From positions 1-33,502 of the forward strand of contig JACQDB010000120.1 in NCBI GenBank assembly GCA_016201275.1: a stretch of 33,502 nucleotides of DNA. Reading direction: 5' to 3'. A program made the translations under genes and the position numbers. The DNA comes from Acidobacteriota bacterium (GTDB lineage: Bacteria; Acidobacteriota; Blastocatellia; UBA7656). The notes under the pieces were generated by a model. That model was not told the origin of the DNA. It made no database searches and worked only from the letters and a program-made list of their open reading frames with translations. Below are positions 16,535-24,867 of the stretch, piece by piece. Numbering within the stretch: position 1 is the first letter of the stretch; the number at the start of each line of letters is the position of its first letter.

Positions 16535-16581
16535 AAGCGGACTCTGACCGCCAGAATTTCGACAATCAGAGTCCGCTTTTT
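16535..16581 (+). terminator. Rho-independent terminator after lpxK
   Basis: A perfect 13-bp stem (AAGCGGACTCTGA at 16535-16547 with 16566-16578) and an 18-nt loop are followed by Ts. It lies 32 nt after the lpxK stop codon. Confidence 0.92.
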
Positions 16582-16632
16582 GACCGCGAATCTCTTGTAG
16601 CGAATTTCATTTGCCCACGGCCATAACACCTG

Positions 16633-16698
16633 GTTGAGAGGCGATCAGCGCGCCCGGCATGGCGGTCGGAGACCGCCTCTCAACAGGTCGCACACCTG
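16633..16698. terminator. Compound stem-loops downstream of the Gly-rich protein gene
   Basis: GTTGAGAGGCG at 16633-16643 pairs with 16674-16684. An inner GCGGTC/GACCGC hairpin lies within it (16662-16676), and an overlapping CAGGT/ACCTG pair lies at 16684-16698. It lies just beyond the 3' end of the minus-strand gene and may end its transcript. No T-run is present, so a REP-like role is possible. Confidence 0.45.
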
Positions 16699-16732
16699 TG
16701 CAACTCGCTATAGGTAGTTTCGCCCTCGCCTA

Positions 16733-17386
16733 TTATTGGTGCGCGACGTTGGTGAGTTGAGAAGCGGTGGAAGCGCCGCCGCGAACTTCGATAGCGCCGT
16801 TGGTCTGCACGGTCACTTGCGTTGAAGTGTACAACGCGCCGTCCCCGCTGCCGCCGGAATTTACCGTCAAGCGTATATAACCGCCCGCCGCGCCGCTGGC
16901 TTTGCCACCGCGTCCGCCGCGCCCTGTGGCTTCGCCGGAAAACGGTTTCGCCGATACCAGATAGATATAGTAATTGGAACCGGCTTGCAGCGAATACGCC
17001 GCATTGATCGGATAGCTCTTGCCGCTGATGGTCACGCTACCGTGATTGTAGCCATTCAAGGTATTCAAAAAAGCGCTGGCATCATTTTGCGTCTGCACCA
17101 GTTTATTAATTTCTTCCTGCGTTGAATAACTGCTGATGTTGAGGGAAACATTCGCGCCGGAAGCCGCAGTGGAAGCCGAACCGCCGCCTCTGGTCATTCT
17201 GCCGCGTGCCGCGCCGCCGCCGGATCCGGTAGCACCGCCACTGGCCATGCCTGCCGAATTGCCGAGGCTCGCCGTATAGGTTCCGGTCGCTGCTTGACCG
17301 CCGATGGCGTGGACTGTGGTGGTGAGTAAAATACCGATTGCCAGTAACGCAACGGCGCAATGAATGTGTCTTGATGGTGATTTCAT
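16733..17386 (-). CDS. Exported Gly/Ser-rich protein, function unknown
   Basis: A 217-aa protein starting at the ATG at 17386, which has a strong AAGGAGAAAGGA upstream. The signal peptide is about residues 1-27 (hydrophobic core VALLAIGILLTT, cleavage near VHA). The mature part begins with a Gly/Ser/Ala-rich stretch (GATGSGGGAARGR). It continues with a more regular segment containing NISSYSTQEEINKLVQ and SGKSYPINAAYSLQAG. A second Gly-rich patch (GRGGRGGKASGAAGG) and a Thr/Val-rich tail follow. There are no cysteines in the mature protein. It could be a surface or matrix protein. I do not recognise a family. It is divergent from the first macroglobulin gene across 372 bp. Confidence 0.75.
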   Translation of the reverse strand: MKSPSRHIHCAVALLAIGILLTTTVHAIGGQAATGTYTASLGNSAGMASGGATGSGGGAARGRMTRGGGSASTAASGANVSLNISSYSTQEEINKLVQTQNDASAFLNTLNGYNHGSVTISGKSYPINAAYSLQAGSNYYIYLVSAKPFSGEATGRGGRGGKASGAAGGYIRLTVNSGGSGDGALYTSTQVTVQTNGAIEVRGGASTASQLTNVAHQ

Positions 17387-17758
17387 AACTTGTCCTTTCT
17401 CCTTTTTTATCGCGTGGTCGCGAGCTTGATAGATTGGCTTTGCCAATTTGAGGTGAACTCACAAGCGGGCTGCGGTTGTCAGCGCTTCTTGCCTTCACGC
17501 TCAAGCAGACAATGTTTTCTGGCATGGTGTCGTAAAGAATTGGTAAGAGTTAAACAAAGATTGGGCAGAAAAGAAAGGGCTTTCTTGCCTCCTTTTTTGC
17601 CGAGCCGGTTTTCCGCATCGCTCACCAAACGGCTCGCCGTTTTCGCCCTCTTGAACCACTGCCGAAAAATGAAACGGCAAGACCGCGACGCTTCAAGCGT
17701 TCCCTTGGCGAAGTTCAAAAATCAGCAGCAAAATTCTCGAACCCCTTTGAGGTGATTT
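17387..17758. other. Divergent intergenic region, no gene seen
   Basis: These 372 nt separate the Gly-rich protein gene from the first macroglobulin gene. Small reading frames here lack ribosome-binding sites. A short palindrome, AAGAAAGGGCTTTCTT, lies around 17571-17586. The right end holds GAGGTGATTT, the ribosome-binding site for 17759. I see no clear promoter boxes. Confidence 0.5.
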
Positions 17759-20700
17759 ATGCGCCGTTGCTGGATTCTCTTTACCTTTGGCGTGTGCGCC
17801 GCTTTGCTTATGGTTCAACTGGCTTCGGCAGACTCGGCGTTGCGAATCAATCAAGCGAAGACCCTTGCCACCCTCAATGAATCAAGCGCTACGATTCACA
17901 TCGAACTGGCGATTGATAACTCGACCGCGAACAGCGTTGCCGCGCATATCAAAATGGAATTGCTCGATACCGCCAATGGCTTGCGCGATGTGGCGGAAGG
18001 CGATGCCGTGATCGCGCCGGGGCTGCACCTTGCGCCCTTTGATTTGTCTTTCGGCGAGGTCAAAGAAGATTTGCTGTGGGGGCGGCTGCGTTATGAAATC
18101 ACCGGCGGCGCACAGCGGCTTGTGGGCGTCCTCGCGTTGTCGGCAATCACCCCGGAGATGTTCGAACTTCGCGCCGCCGCGCCGTTTGCGGTAAGCGGCA
18201 GCAAGCCATATCGCGTGCGCGTCATCAGCGTGCATCCGATTACCGCGCAACCCGTAGGCGGCGTGAAACTGACGGGCGAAATTACCATAAGCGAAGGTCA
18301 AAAGGAAAAACTTTTGCAGGCCGTGGGCGTGACCAACCCAGAAGGTTATGCAACCCTGGAATTCACTCTGCCCGAAAATATTGACCGGCAAAACCTCGGC
18401 CTCAAAATTACCGGCGAACATCTGGGACTGGTTCAGGAAGTGGAAAGCGACATCCAAAATAGTTCGCAGAAGCAGTTTCTCATCAACAGCGATAAACTGA
18501 TTTATCAACCCGGACAAACTCTGCACGTTCGTGCGCTGTTGTTCGACGCTGAACGCCGCGCCCTTGCCGACCAGAACGTGACGCTCAAAATTCTGGATGA
18601 AGAAAACATCGTGGTCTATCGCGCCGCGCTCAAGACTTCGCGCTTCGGCATTGCCAGCAGCGATTGGCGCATTCCGGCAAACCTGCGCCTGGGCGAGTAT
18701 GAAATCCGTTTTCGCGCTGATGATGAAGTGGAAGAAACCTGGCAAGCGCGGCACGTCGTCAGAATCAGCCGCTACGATTTGCCTAACTTTACGGTGCAGG
18801 CAAAACCCGACCGCACGTATTATCTGGCCAATCAAAAACCGCAAGTTGAAGTGCGCGGCGATTATCTATTCGGGCAAGCGTTGCACAGTGGGCGCGTCAA
18901 GATAGTGCGCGAAACCGCACGCCATTGGAATTACCGCGACCAGAAATATGACATCGAAGAAGAAGACGAACAGACAGGCACGTTGGACAAAGACGGGCGC
19001 TTCGTCGCTACGCTGGATGTAAGCAAGGTCCGCGAAGACCTCAAACAGAGACCGTACCAGCGTTTTCAAGATGTATCGTTCACCGCTTACCTCACAGACC
19101 TGACGACCAACCGCACCGAGCAACGCCGCTTTGATGTGCGTGTGACCACAGCGCCGATTCACCTCTATTTGATTGAAGGCCGTCCGCAGAGCCGCGATTT
19201 TCCGGCACAATTTTATCTCGCAACTTTCTATGCCGATGGCGCTCCGGCTCCGTGCGAGGTGGCGATCAACGAAGTTATCGAAGGGCAGAGCGAAGAGCGT
19301 TCGCTGGAAAAACCGTTGTTGAAGGTGAAGACCAATCGTTACGGCGTGGCCAAAGTGAACAGGCTTTTTATTGGAGATTTGCGCGAAACTCACGCAAACG
19401 CAACGCTTCACTTTAGCGCCAGAGATCGCAACGGGCGGTCGGGTGAATATAAAGATGACTTACGATTTAAGCCGGGTGCTGCGGTGCGTCTCAACACCGA
19501 CAAACCCTTGTATGGCGCTGGCGAATCCCTGCGTGTTCAGATAGAAGCCAGCAAGGCAATCGCCACGCTCTTTGTCGAAGTTCACGCAATAAAAAACTGG
19601 CAGCCGTTGTTTTCGCAAGTGGCGCAACTCGTCAACGGGTGCGCCACCCTCACCATTCCCTATGCTGAAACATTCAAAGGCGAATTGATCGTTTCGGCGT
19701 ACACCAATTTCGGCAAAGAGGTGAGCGAGTACGAATATCCGGCTGATTCGCGCCGTGTGCTGTATCCGCAAGATGACGAATTGAAAGTCAACGTGACGAT
19801 GAGCCAGACGCTTTATCGCCCCGGCGAAGAAGCCAGCGTCGCTATGCGCGTGCAGGCGCAAGGCGCAGGAGTTGAAAGCGCGCTGGGTCTAACGGTCTTT
19901 GATAAAGCGGTTGACGAACGCGCCCGTACCGACAATGAAAGCCTATCGCGCTACAATTATTTCGTCCGCTATCAGCGCCAATTCACCAATGCTGAGAGCA
20001 TCAGCGGCATCAATCGTCGCGTCTTGAATCAACTCGATTTGTCGAAACCGCTGCCGCCGGATTTGCGCTTGGTCGCTGAAATTCTGCTGGGCAACAATCA
20101 ATACCTCTGGCGAAATCTGATGAACGCAGGCTACGCCACAGAGCATCAACGCACTTATAAACGAATCACGGTGGCGCAATTTCAGCCCGTCCTTGCGGCG
20201 CTCGACCGGCGTTACAAAAAAACCGGGGAGTTTCCGCGTAATGGCACGGAATTGCGCCGCGAACTGCAAGTCTTCAACCTTGACATAGATGCGCTGCGCG
20301 ACCCTTTGGGGCTGCCTTACCGCGATCAGTATTCGATTGATCGAGATGAAAAAACTGTGACCTTCATCAGCGCCGGAGCCGATAAAAAATTCGGCAGCGA
20401 TGACGATTTCGCTGTCGCTTCGATGAGTTGGAAATACTTCAAGCCAGTTGGCGAAATCGTTGACCGTGCGCTCAAAAATTATCACCAACGCACAGGGCTT
20501 TACATCGCCAACAGGAAAACTTTGCAAGCCGAATTGCGGCGCGAGGGTGTCGAGTTACAGCGCTTGCGCGACCCTTGGGGCAAAGCTTATCGCGTTGAAT
20601 TCGGCGTGCTGCAAACCACCTACACCATCGCTTTTGTAAGCAGCGGTGCGCCTCGCCATTTCGGTGAGCGCAGTAAAAGGAAAAGCCGTTCCGACGATTT

Positions 20701-23700
20701 CCGGGTGTGGACTTCTGCGATTGATTACACGACGGAGATCAAGGCGAAGTTGAACGCCGCCTTCAATGAACATTATCGCAAGGCGAAAAGTTTTCCGCAG
20801 AATGATGCGGAATTTGCCAGTGCTATGAAAGCCGAAGGCATAGATGTTGAAACATTACGCGATGGTTGGAACCAGCGTTTATACGCGACCTACAAAACTC
20901 AATCGCGTTATGCCGACCGCGTGACGATTTACAGTTACGCTAAATATCCCGAACCGGCAAAGCAACGCAACGACATCACCCCAGTCACGCAACGCATCAA
21001 TTACCTCACGCTACGCAGTCGCGGCGCGGACAATCGGGAAGGCACGGCGGATGATTTCGACGTGGCGGCTTTTTCGCGCATCGTCGCAGAGCAGGCGGCG
21101 CAAGCGGCGCAGGCCGCCGCGACCGGCAAGTCTGTATTTTTGCCTGAGGGGATGGGCGCAATCGCTGGCGCAATGCTTGACCCGCAAGGCGCGGTGATCG
21201 CTGGCGTAAACATTATGGCTACCAACAAAGCGACAGGGATGGAATATCGCGCCACGAGCGATGACCAAGGGCGCTACACGTTGGACAATCTGCCTGCGGG
21301 ATTTTACGAAATTAAGTTCAAGGCGCAGGGATTTGCAACCACAGTGATTACAGAAGTGCCGGTCGTCGCAGCGAATGTGACGGAAATTGATGCCGAACTG
21401 AGTCCCGGCGGTGTAAGTGAGGCCCTCACCGTCACCGTCACCGCAACAGAGTCTCTTTTACAAACAACGAATGCTTCCGCGACGACTATCGAAACCATGC
21501 ACGTTGAAAGTTTGCCCCTCAACGGCAGGAATTATGTTGAGTTTGTGACCCGAACCGGGGGGGCCGTAGATGGCGGACTTTCGACGCCGCGACTGCGCGA
21601 CTACTTTCCTGAAACGCTGTTGTGGCAGCCTGAAATTATCACCGACGCGCAAGGCCAGGCGCAGTTGAAATTCAAACTCGCCGACAACATCACGACCTGG
21701 AAAGTGGCGGCTATCGCGTCAACCCTTGACGGGCGCATAGCGGTTGCCGAACGCGAAGTGCGCGCTTTTCAACCCTTCTTCATCGAACACGACCCGCCGC
21801 GCATACTCACCGCCGGAGATCAATTGGCTTTGCCTATCGTGCTGCGAAATTATCTCGACAAAGCGCAAACCATCAAACTGGAATTGCAGCCTGCAACTTG
21901 GTTTGAAACTCTCGGCGCAGCGCAACAGCAATGCCAACTTGCCGCAGGTGAAGCGCGCCGCGAAACCTTTAACATACGCGCTACCGCTTTCGTCAAAGAC
22001 GGCAAACAACAAGTCAAAGCCATAGGCAGTGAGGCGAGCGACGCCGTAGAAAAAACCGTCAGCGTGCATCCCGATGGTCAGGAGATTTTGCAGACCGCGA
22101 GTCAAATATTCGGCGACGCAGGAAACCTCGAAATCCATATTCCCGCCGCCGCCATCAACGATTCGACAACCGCCGAGTTGAAGATTTATCCGAACTTGAT
22201 GGCGCACGTTTTGGAAAGTGTCGAAGCCATTATGCAGCGCCCTTACGGGTGCGGTGAGCAAACGATTTCGGCGGCCTATCCAAGTTTACTGGCCTTGCGT
22301 CATTGCCAACAACAAGGCGACGAAACTTCGCCCTTAGCCGTGAAAGCGCGGCGATATGTGCAGTCGGGTTATGAACGCTTGCTCAGTTACCGCAATGAAA
22401 ACGGCGGCTTTTCGTATTGGGGGCGCGATGCGGCGGACTTTGCTTTGACCACTTACGCGCTGCAATTTTTGGTGCAGGCAAGCGAATTTATTGCCGTTGA
22501 TGAAGCGGTGCTTGATGCAGCGCAGGCTTGGCTGCTCAAGCATCAACAGGCCGATGGACATTGGGCGGCGCTCGATTGGCGACAAGTTGAAGACCCTCGG
22601 CGCTCGCTTATGTTGACCGCTTATGTGGCTCGCGTGCTTGCTGCGCTTCTCAACCAAAAGGCCAAACCGAGCGCCAGCGCACCACGCCAAGCGAAGGCCA
22701 ACACCAGGCAAAAAGATGCGGAAAGCGAGAAGCCCGTGCCGTCGTTGCGTGCTTCGACGCAGCGCGCTTTGGCTTATCTGGCGCAGCGCGTGAATGAATT
22801 TGACGAGCCCTATTTGCTCGCTTCGTATGCACTGGCGGCTTTTGATGCCAGAGAAATTGCCGAAGCCGAAAGCGCTGTCGAACGCTTGCCGAGACTGGCT
22901 CACGCGGAAGAAGGCGCGAATTACTGGGCGCTGGAAACCAACACGCCGTTTTATGGCTGGGGCTTGGCGGGACGCATTGAGACCACGGCGCTGGCGGTTC
23001 GCGCTCTGGCAACCTGGCAAAGAATAAAAGATGACGCGGCGACGCGGCGCAATGATGACGCGGCGCATCAACCACGCCAAGAGACCACCGATCAACCACG
23101 CCAAGAGACTACCGATCAACGAAGCAACGACGCCAAGCTACAGCGCGACGCGGCGGAATTGATCAATCGCGGCCTGCTCTTTTTGCTCAAACAGAAAGAC
23201 CGCTACGGCGTCTGGTATTCCACCCAGGCGACCGTCAACGCGCTTGATGCGCTGCTTGCCATCTTGTCGCAACGCGAAGCAAAAACCGCGAGTAGCGCCA
23301 ATCAAACTGGTGCGACGCAAGCGGCGGAAATCTTTGTCAACGGCAGGCAGGTGGAAACCGTCGTTATGCCGAATATCAACCAGTTGACAAATCCGATTTT
23401 GCTGGATGTCGGGAAATATTTATCAACGGGGAGCAACCTCGTCGAGATTCGTCGTCCGGCAAACGCGGTGCAGGCATCGGCGCAACTGGTGGAAACGCAC
23501 TACGAAAATTGGGCGACAAGCATTACGAAAACACCGTCGCAGGCGTTGCGCTTTGCCGTTCATTTTGACAAAACGCAGGCGCAGACCCGCGAGGAAATCG
23601 TCTGCCAGGTTGCCGCTGAGCGTGTGGGTTTTCGCGGTTACGGCATGATGATTGCCGAAATTGGTTTGCCGCCGGGCGCAGAGGTTGACCGCGCTTCTTT

Positions 23701-23923
23701 GGAACTAGCGATGACGAAATCGAATGGAGAGATCAATCAGTACGATGTGTTGCCGGATCGAGTGATCGTCTATTTGTGGCCGCGTGCCGGAGGGTCGCAA
23801 TTTGCCTTCAAGTTCCGCCCACGTTTCGCCATTGCCGCGCAAACCGCCGTATCGGTGTTGTACGATTATTACAATGCGGAAGCGCGCCAAGTCGTTGCGC
23901 CGGTACGGTTCAAGGTTGAATAA
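17759..23923 (+). CDS. Secreted alpha-2-macroglobulin with pseudopilin-like and Oar-like insertions
   Basis: A 2054-aa protease-trapping protein. The signal peptide is residues 1-24 (no lipobox, ends LASADS). Macroglobulin beta-domains follow: an MG2-like SDKLIYQPGQTLHVRA near 244 and a bait-adjacent SQTLYRPGEEASVAMRV near 681. Residues about 799-1108 are three repeats resembling the C-terminal part of the GspG pseudopilin (LRDPLGLPYR, GADKKFGSDDDFAV). Residues 1132-1216 are a carboxypeptidase-regulatory-like domain, then a TonB-receptor-plug-like segment ending LPLNGRN at 1252-1258. The core MG domain follows (LLWQPEIITDAQG). The thioester is intact: PYGCGEQ, Cys1498 and Gln1501. A helical thioester domain with two low-complexity inserts and a receptor-binding-like domain finish it. 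PbpC, the common partner, is absent here. Confidence 0.92.
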   Translation: MRRCWILFTFGVCAALLMVQLASADSALRINQAKTLATLNESSATIHIELAIDNSTANSVAAHIKMELLDTANGLRDVAEGDAVIAPGLHLAPFDLSFGEVKEDLLWGRLRYEITGGAQRLVGVLALSAITPEMFELRAAAPFAVSGSKPYRVRVISVHPITAQPVGGVKLTGEITISEGQKEKLLQAVGVTNPEGYATLEFTLPENIDRQNLGLKITGEHLGLVQEVESDIQNSSQKQFLINSDKLIYQPGQTLHVRALLFDAERRALADQNVTLKILDEENIVVYRAALKTSRFGIASSDWRIPANLRLGEYEIRFRADDEVEETWQARHVVRISRYDLPNFTVQAKPDRTYYLANQKPQVEVRGDYLFGQALHSGRVKIVRETARHWNYRDQKYDIEEEDEQTGTLDKDGRFVATLDVSKVREDLKQRPYQRFQDVSFTAYLTDLTTNRTEQRRFDVRVTTAPIHLYLIEGRPQSRDFPAQFYLATFYADGAPAPCEVAINEVIEGQSEERSLEKPLLKVKTNRYGVAKVNRLFIGDLRETHANATLHFSARDRNGRSGEYKDDLRFKPGAAVRLNTDKPLYGAGESLRVQIEASKAIATLFVEVHAIKNWQPLFSQVAQLVNGCATLTIPYAETFKGELIVSAYTNFGKEVSEYEYPADSRRVLYPQDDELKVNVTMSQTLYRPGEEASVAMRVQAQGAGVESALGLTVFDKAVDERARTDNESLSRYNYFVRYQRQFTNAESISGINRRVLNQLDLSKPLPPDLRLVAEILLGNNQYLWRNLMNAGYATEHQRTYKRITVAQFQPVLAALDRRYKKTGEFPRNGTELRRELQVFNLDIDALRDPLGLPYRDQYSIDRDEKTVTFISAGADKKFGSDDDFAVASMSWKYFKPVGEIVDRALKNYHQRTGLYIANRKTLQAELRREGVELQRLRDPWGKAYRVEFGVLQTTYTIAFVSSGAPRHFGERSKRKSRSDDFRVWTSAIDYTTEIKAKLNAAFNEHYRKAKSFPQNDAEFASAMKAEGIDVETLRDGWNQRLYATYKTQSRYADRVTIYSYAKYPEPAKQRNDITPVTQRINYLTLRSRGADNREGTADDFDVAAFSRIVAEQAAQAAQAAATGKSVFLPEGMGAIAGAMLDPQGAVIAGVNIMATNKATGMEYRATSDDQGRYTLDNLPAGFYEIKFKAQGFATTVITEVPVVAANVTEIDAELSPGGVSEALTVTVTATESLLQTTNASATTIETMHVESLPLNGRNYVEFVTRTGGAVDGGLSTPRLRDYFPETLLWQPEIITDAQGQAQLKFKLADNITTWKVAAIASTLDGRIAVAEREVRAFQPFFIEHDPPRILTAGDQLALPIVLRNYLDKAQTIKLELQPATWFETLGAAQQQCQLAAGEARRETFNIRATAFVKDGKQQVKAIGSEASDAVEKTVSVHPDGQEILQTASQIFGDAGNLEIHIPAAAINDSTTAELKIYPNLMAHVLESVEAIMQRPYGCGEQTISAAYPSLLALRHCQQQGDETSPLAVKARRYVQSGYERLLSYRNENGGFSYWGRDAADFALTTYALQFLVQASEFIAVDEAVLDAAQAWLLKHQQADGHWAALDWRQVEDPRRSLMLTAYVARVLAALLNQKAKPSASAPRQAKANTRQKDAESEKPVPSLRASTQRALAYLAQRVNEFDEPYLLASYALAAFDAREIAEAESAVERLPRLAHAEEGANYWALETNTPFYGWGLAGRIETTALAVRALATWQRIKDDAATRRNDDAAHQPRQETTDQPRQETTDQRSNDAKLQRDAAELINRGLLFLLKQKDRYGVWYSTQATVNALDALLAILSQREAKTASSANQTGATQAAEIFVNGRQVETVVMPNINQLTNPILLDVGKYLSTGSNLVEIRRPANAVQASAQLVETHYENWATSITKTPSQALRFAVHFDKTQAQTREEIVCQVAAERVGFRGYGMMIAEIGLPPGAEVDRASLELAMTKSNGEINQYDVLPDRVIVYLWPRAGGSQFAFKFRPRFAIAAQTAVSVLYDYYNAEARQVVAPVRFKVE
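23067..23114 (+). repeat. 24-nt in-frame tandem repeat in the first macroglobulin gene
   Basis: Two 24-nt units (23067-23090 and 23091-23114) differ at one base and encode PRQETTDQ-type repeats. They lie in a polar insert within the thioester domain, next to other DDAA-rich repeats. Confidence 0.9.
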
Positions 23924-23929
23924 AGCGCT

Positions 23930-23963
23930 AGGCTTTGCGCTGTTGAAGATTAGCGCAAAGCCT
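23930..23963. terminator. Stem-loop between convergent macroglobulin and rpn genes
   Basis: A perfect 12-bp stem (AGGCTTTGCGCT at 23930-23941 with 23952-23963) encloses a 10-nt loop. The right arm includes the last codons and part of the stop codon of the minus-strand rpn gene. It may terminate both convergent transcripts, although T-runs are short. Confidence 0.55.
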
Positions 23964-24294
23964 CTTTGAGGGTTTTGGCGTCGAGGATTTGCAGGCTCCA
24001 TTTTTCCAGTTTGGTGGTGTTTGCCGTAGCAATTTTTTTGACTGCCCAGTCAGGCAATTCACCGAAGCGTCGCTCAAGGAGGCGACGCAAAAAGGCCGCT
24101 TCACCTTTCTTTTCGCCGCGCGCTTCACCGCGCTTTTCACCGCGCGCTTCACCGCGCTTTTCACCGCGCGCTTCACCGCGCTTTTCACCGCGCGCTTCAC
24201 CGCGCTTTTCACCGCGCGCTTCGCCTTTCTTTTCGCCTTCTAAAAAGGCTTCTTTGACGAACGGAATTCTCATGACATCTACAGTAATCGGCAT
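23950..24294 (-). CDS. Predicted intragenic Rpn-short protein (candidate antitoxin)
   Basis: An in-frame ATG at 24294, codon 192 of the nuclease gene, is preceded by a perfect AGGAGG (24303-24308) with an 8-nt spacer. Translation from here gives a 114-aa protein beginning MPITVDVMRIPFVKEAF. It carries only the GEARGEKR repeats and the DUF4351-like C-terminus, with no nuclease core. The signal is far stronger than that of the full-length start. In E. coli, Rpn genes contain just such internal starts, and the short product binds and neutralises the long one. That this happens here is an inference from layout. Confidence 0.7.
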   Translation of the reverse strand: MPITVDVMRIPFVKEAFLEGEKKGEARGEKRGEARGEKRGEARGEKRGEARGEKRGEARGEKKGEAAFLRRLLERRFGELPDWAVKKIATANTTKLEKWSLQILDAKTLKEALR

Positions 24295-24867
24295 CTTTTG
24301 TACCTCCTGACGGATTTTGATTTCCAATTTTCTCAACCCCGATAGTATCAGAAGTTTGGTCAAGGCGTCTTCACGGTTTTTGCCGCTGAGACGAGCGATT
24401 CGCCGCAGTATCTCTTGAATGGTCGCGGTCGCGTTCTCCATACGACAGAGCAGCGCCAGCAGATTATCTTCGAGTGAATCGCTGTCCAATAAAACGCCAC
24501 TGTCTATGGTGCGTATGTCTTTCACCTCGTAAGTGAACAGCAAATTTTTATGCTGAATGCCTGCCGACATTCGTAGCGGTTTGTCGCCAACATAGAGAAC
24601 CGTCTGCACCGGTTGCAGCCCCGTCAGTTTGAAAATCGGCGCATAATATTCCAGCATACGCCAATTCATGTCGTCATCGTTTTCGCTCTGCAATTCGAGA
24701 TGATGGATGCGCCCGTCCGACAGCCGCGCAATCAAATCAGGCTTTCGCATACGCACCGCAGGGTATTCGACGGTCAGCAACTCAACCGGTTGCGCCCCCA
24801 CCAATAGTTCCAACAAACGACGCGGCGGCGATTGAAACAACTCTTTCAAAGTCGTATCGTATTTCAT
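23950..24867 (-). CDS. rpn: Rpn-family PD-(D/E)XK nuclease with DUF4351-like tail
   Basis: A 305-aa protein of the recombination-promoting nuclease/putative transposase (Rpn) family. The N-terminal nuclease core starts MKYDTTLKELF. The PD-(D/E)XK residues are Asp44 (RKPDLIARL) and Glu58-x-Gln60 (HHLELQSE), with Arg70 and Tyr74 in WRMLEYY also typical. A helical linker leads to MPITVDVMRIPF at 192. Six GEK(K/R)GEA(R/A) octapeptides follow at about 211-258, then a DUF4351-like end (FLRRLLERRFGELP...LEKWSLQILDAKTLKE). The ribosome-binding site at the long-form start (24867) is poor. Rpn proteins cut DNA, and some are abortive anti-phage toxins held in check by a short protein from the same gene. 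It lies antisense between two macroglobulin genes. Confidence 0.88.
   Translation of the reverse strand: MKYDTTLKELFQSPPRRLLELLVGAQPVELLTVEYPAVRMRKPDLIARLSDGRIHHLELQSENDDDMNWRMLEYYAPIFKLTGLQPVQTVLYVGDKPLRMSAGIQHKNLLFTYEVKDIRTIDSGVLLDSDSLEDNLLALLCRMENATATIQEILRRIARLSGKNREDALTKLLILSGLRKLEIKIRQEVQKMPITVDVMRIPFVKEAFLEGEKKGEARGEKRGEARGEKRGEARGEKRGEARGEKRGEARGEKKGEAAFLRRLLERRFGELPDWAVKKIATANTTKLEKWSLQILDAKTLKEALR
24094..24237 (-). repeat. Six 24-nt tandem repeats inside rpn
   Basis: Six consecutive 24-nt units encode the octapeptide GEK(K/R)GEA(R/A). The central units are identical at the protein level and nearly so in DNA. The segment is strictly alternating acidic/basic, expected to form a charged single alpha-helix. 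Confidence 0.97.

Noticed and set aside
17759-23923. Possible misassembly or gene fusion explaining the odd domains in the first macroglobulin
   Set aside because: The frame is open for 2054 codons. Codon use looks uniform, and normal macroglobulin domains lie on both sides of the insertions. The second protein has a related motif at the same place.
23966-24310. Plus-strand frame with RFSPRAS repeats
   Set aside because: It is the antisense reading of the GEARGEKR repeats of rpn, open only because the 24-nt unit is a multiple of three and lacks stops.
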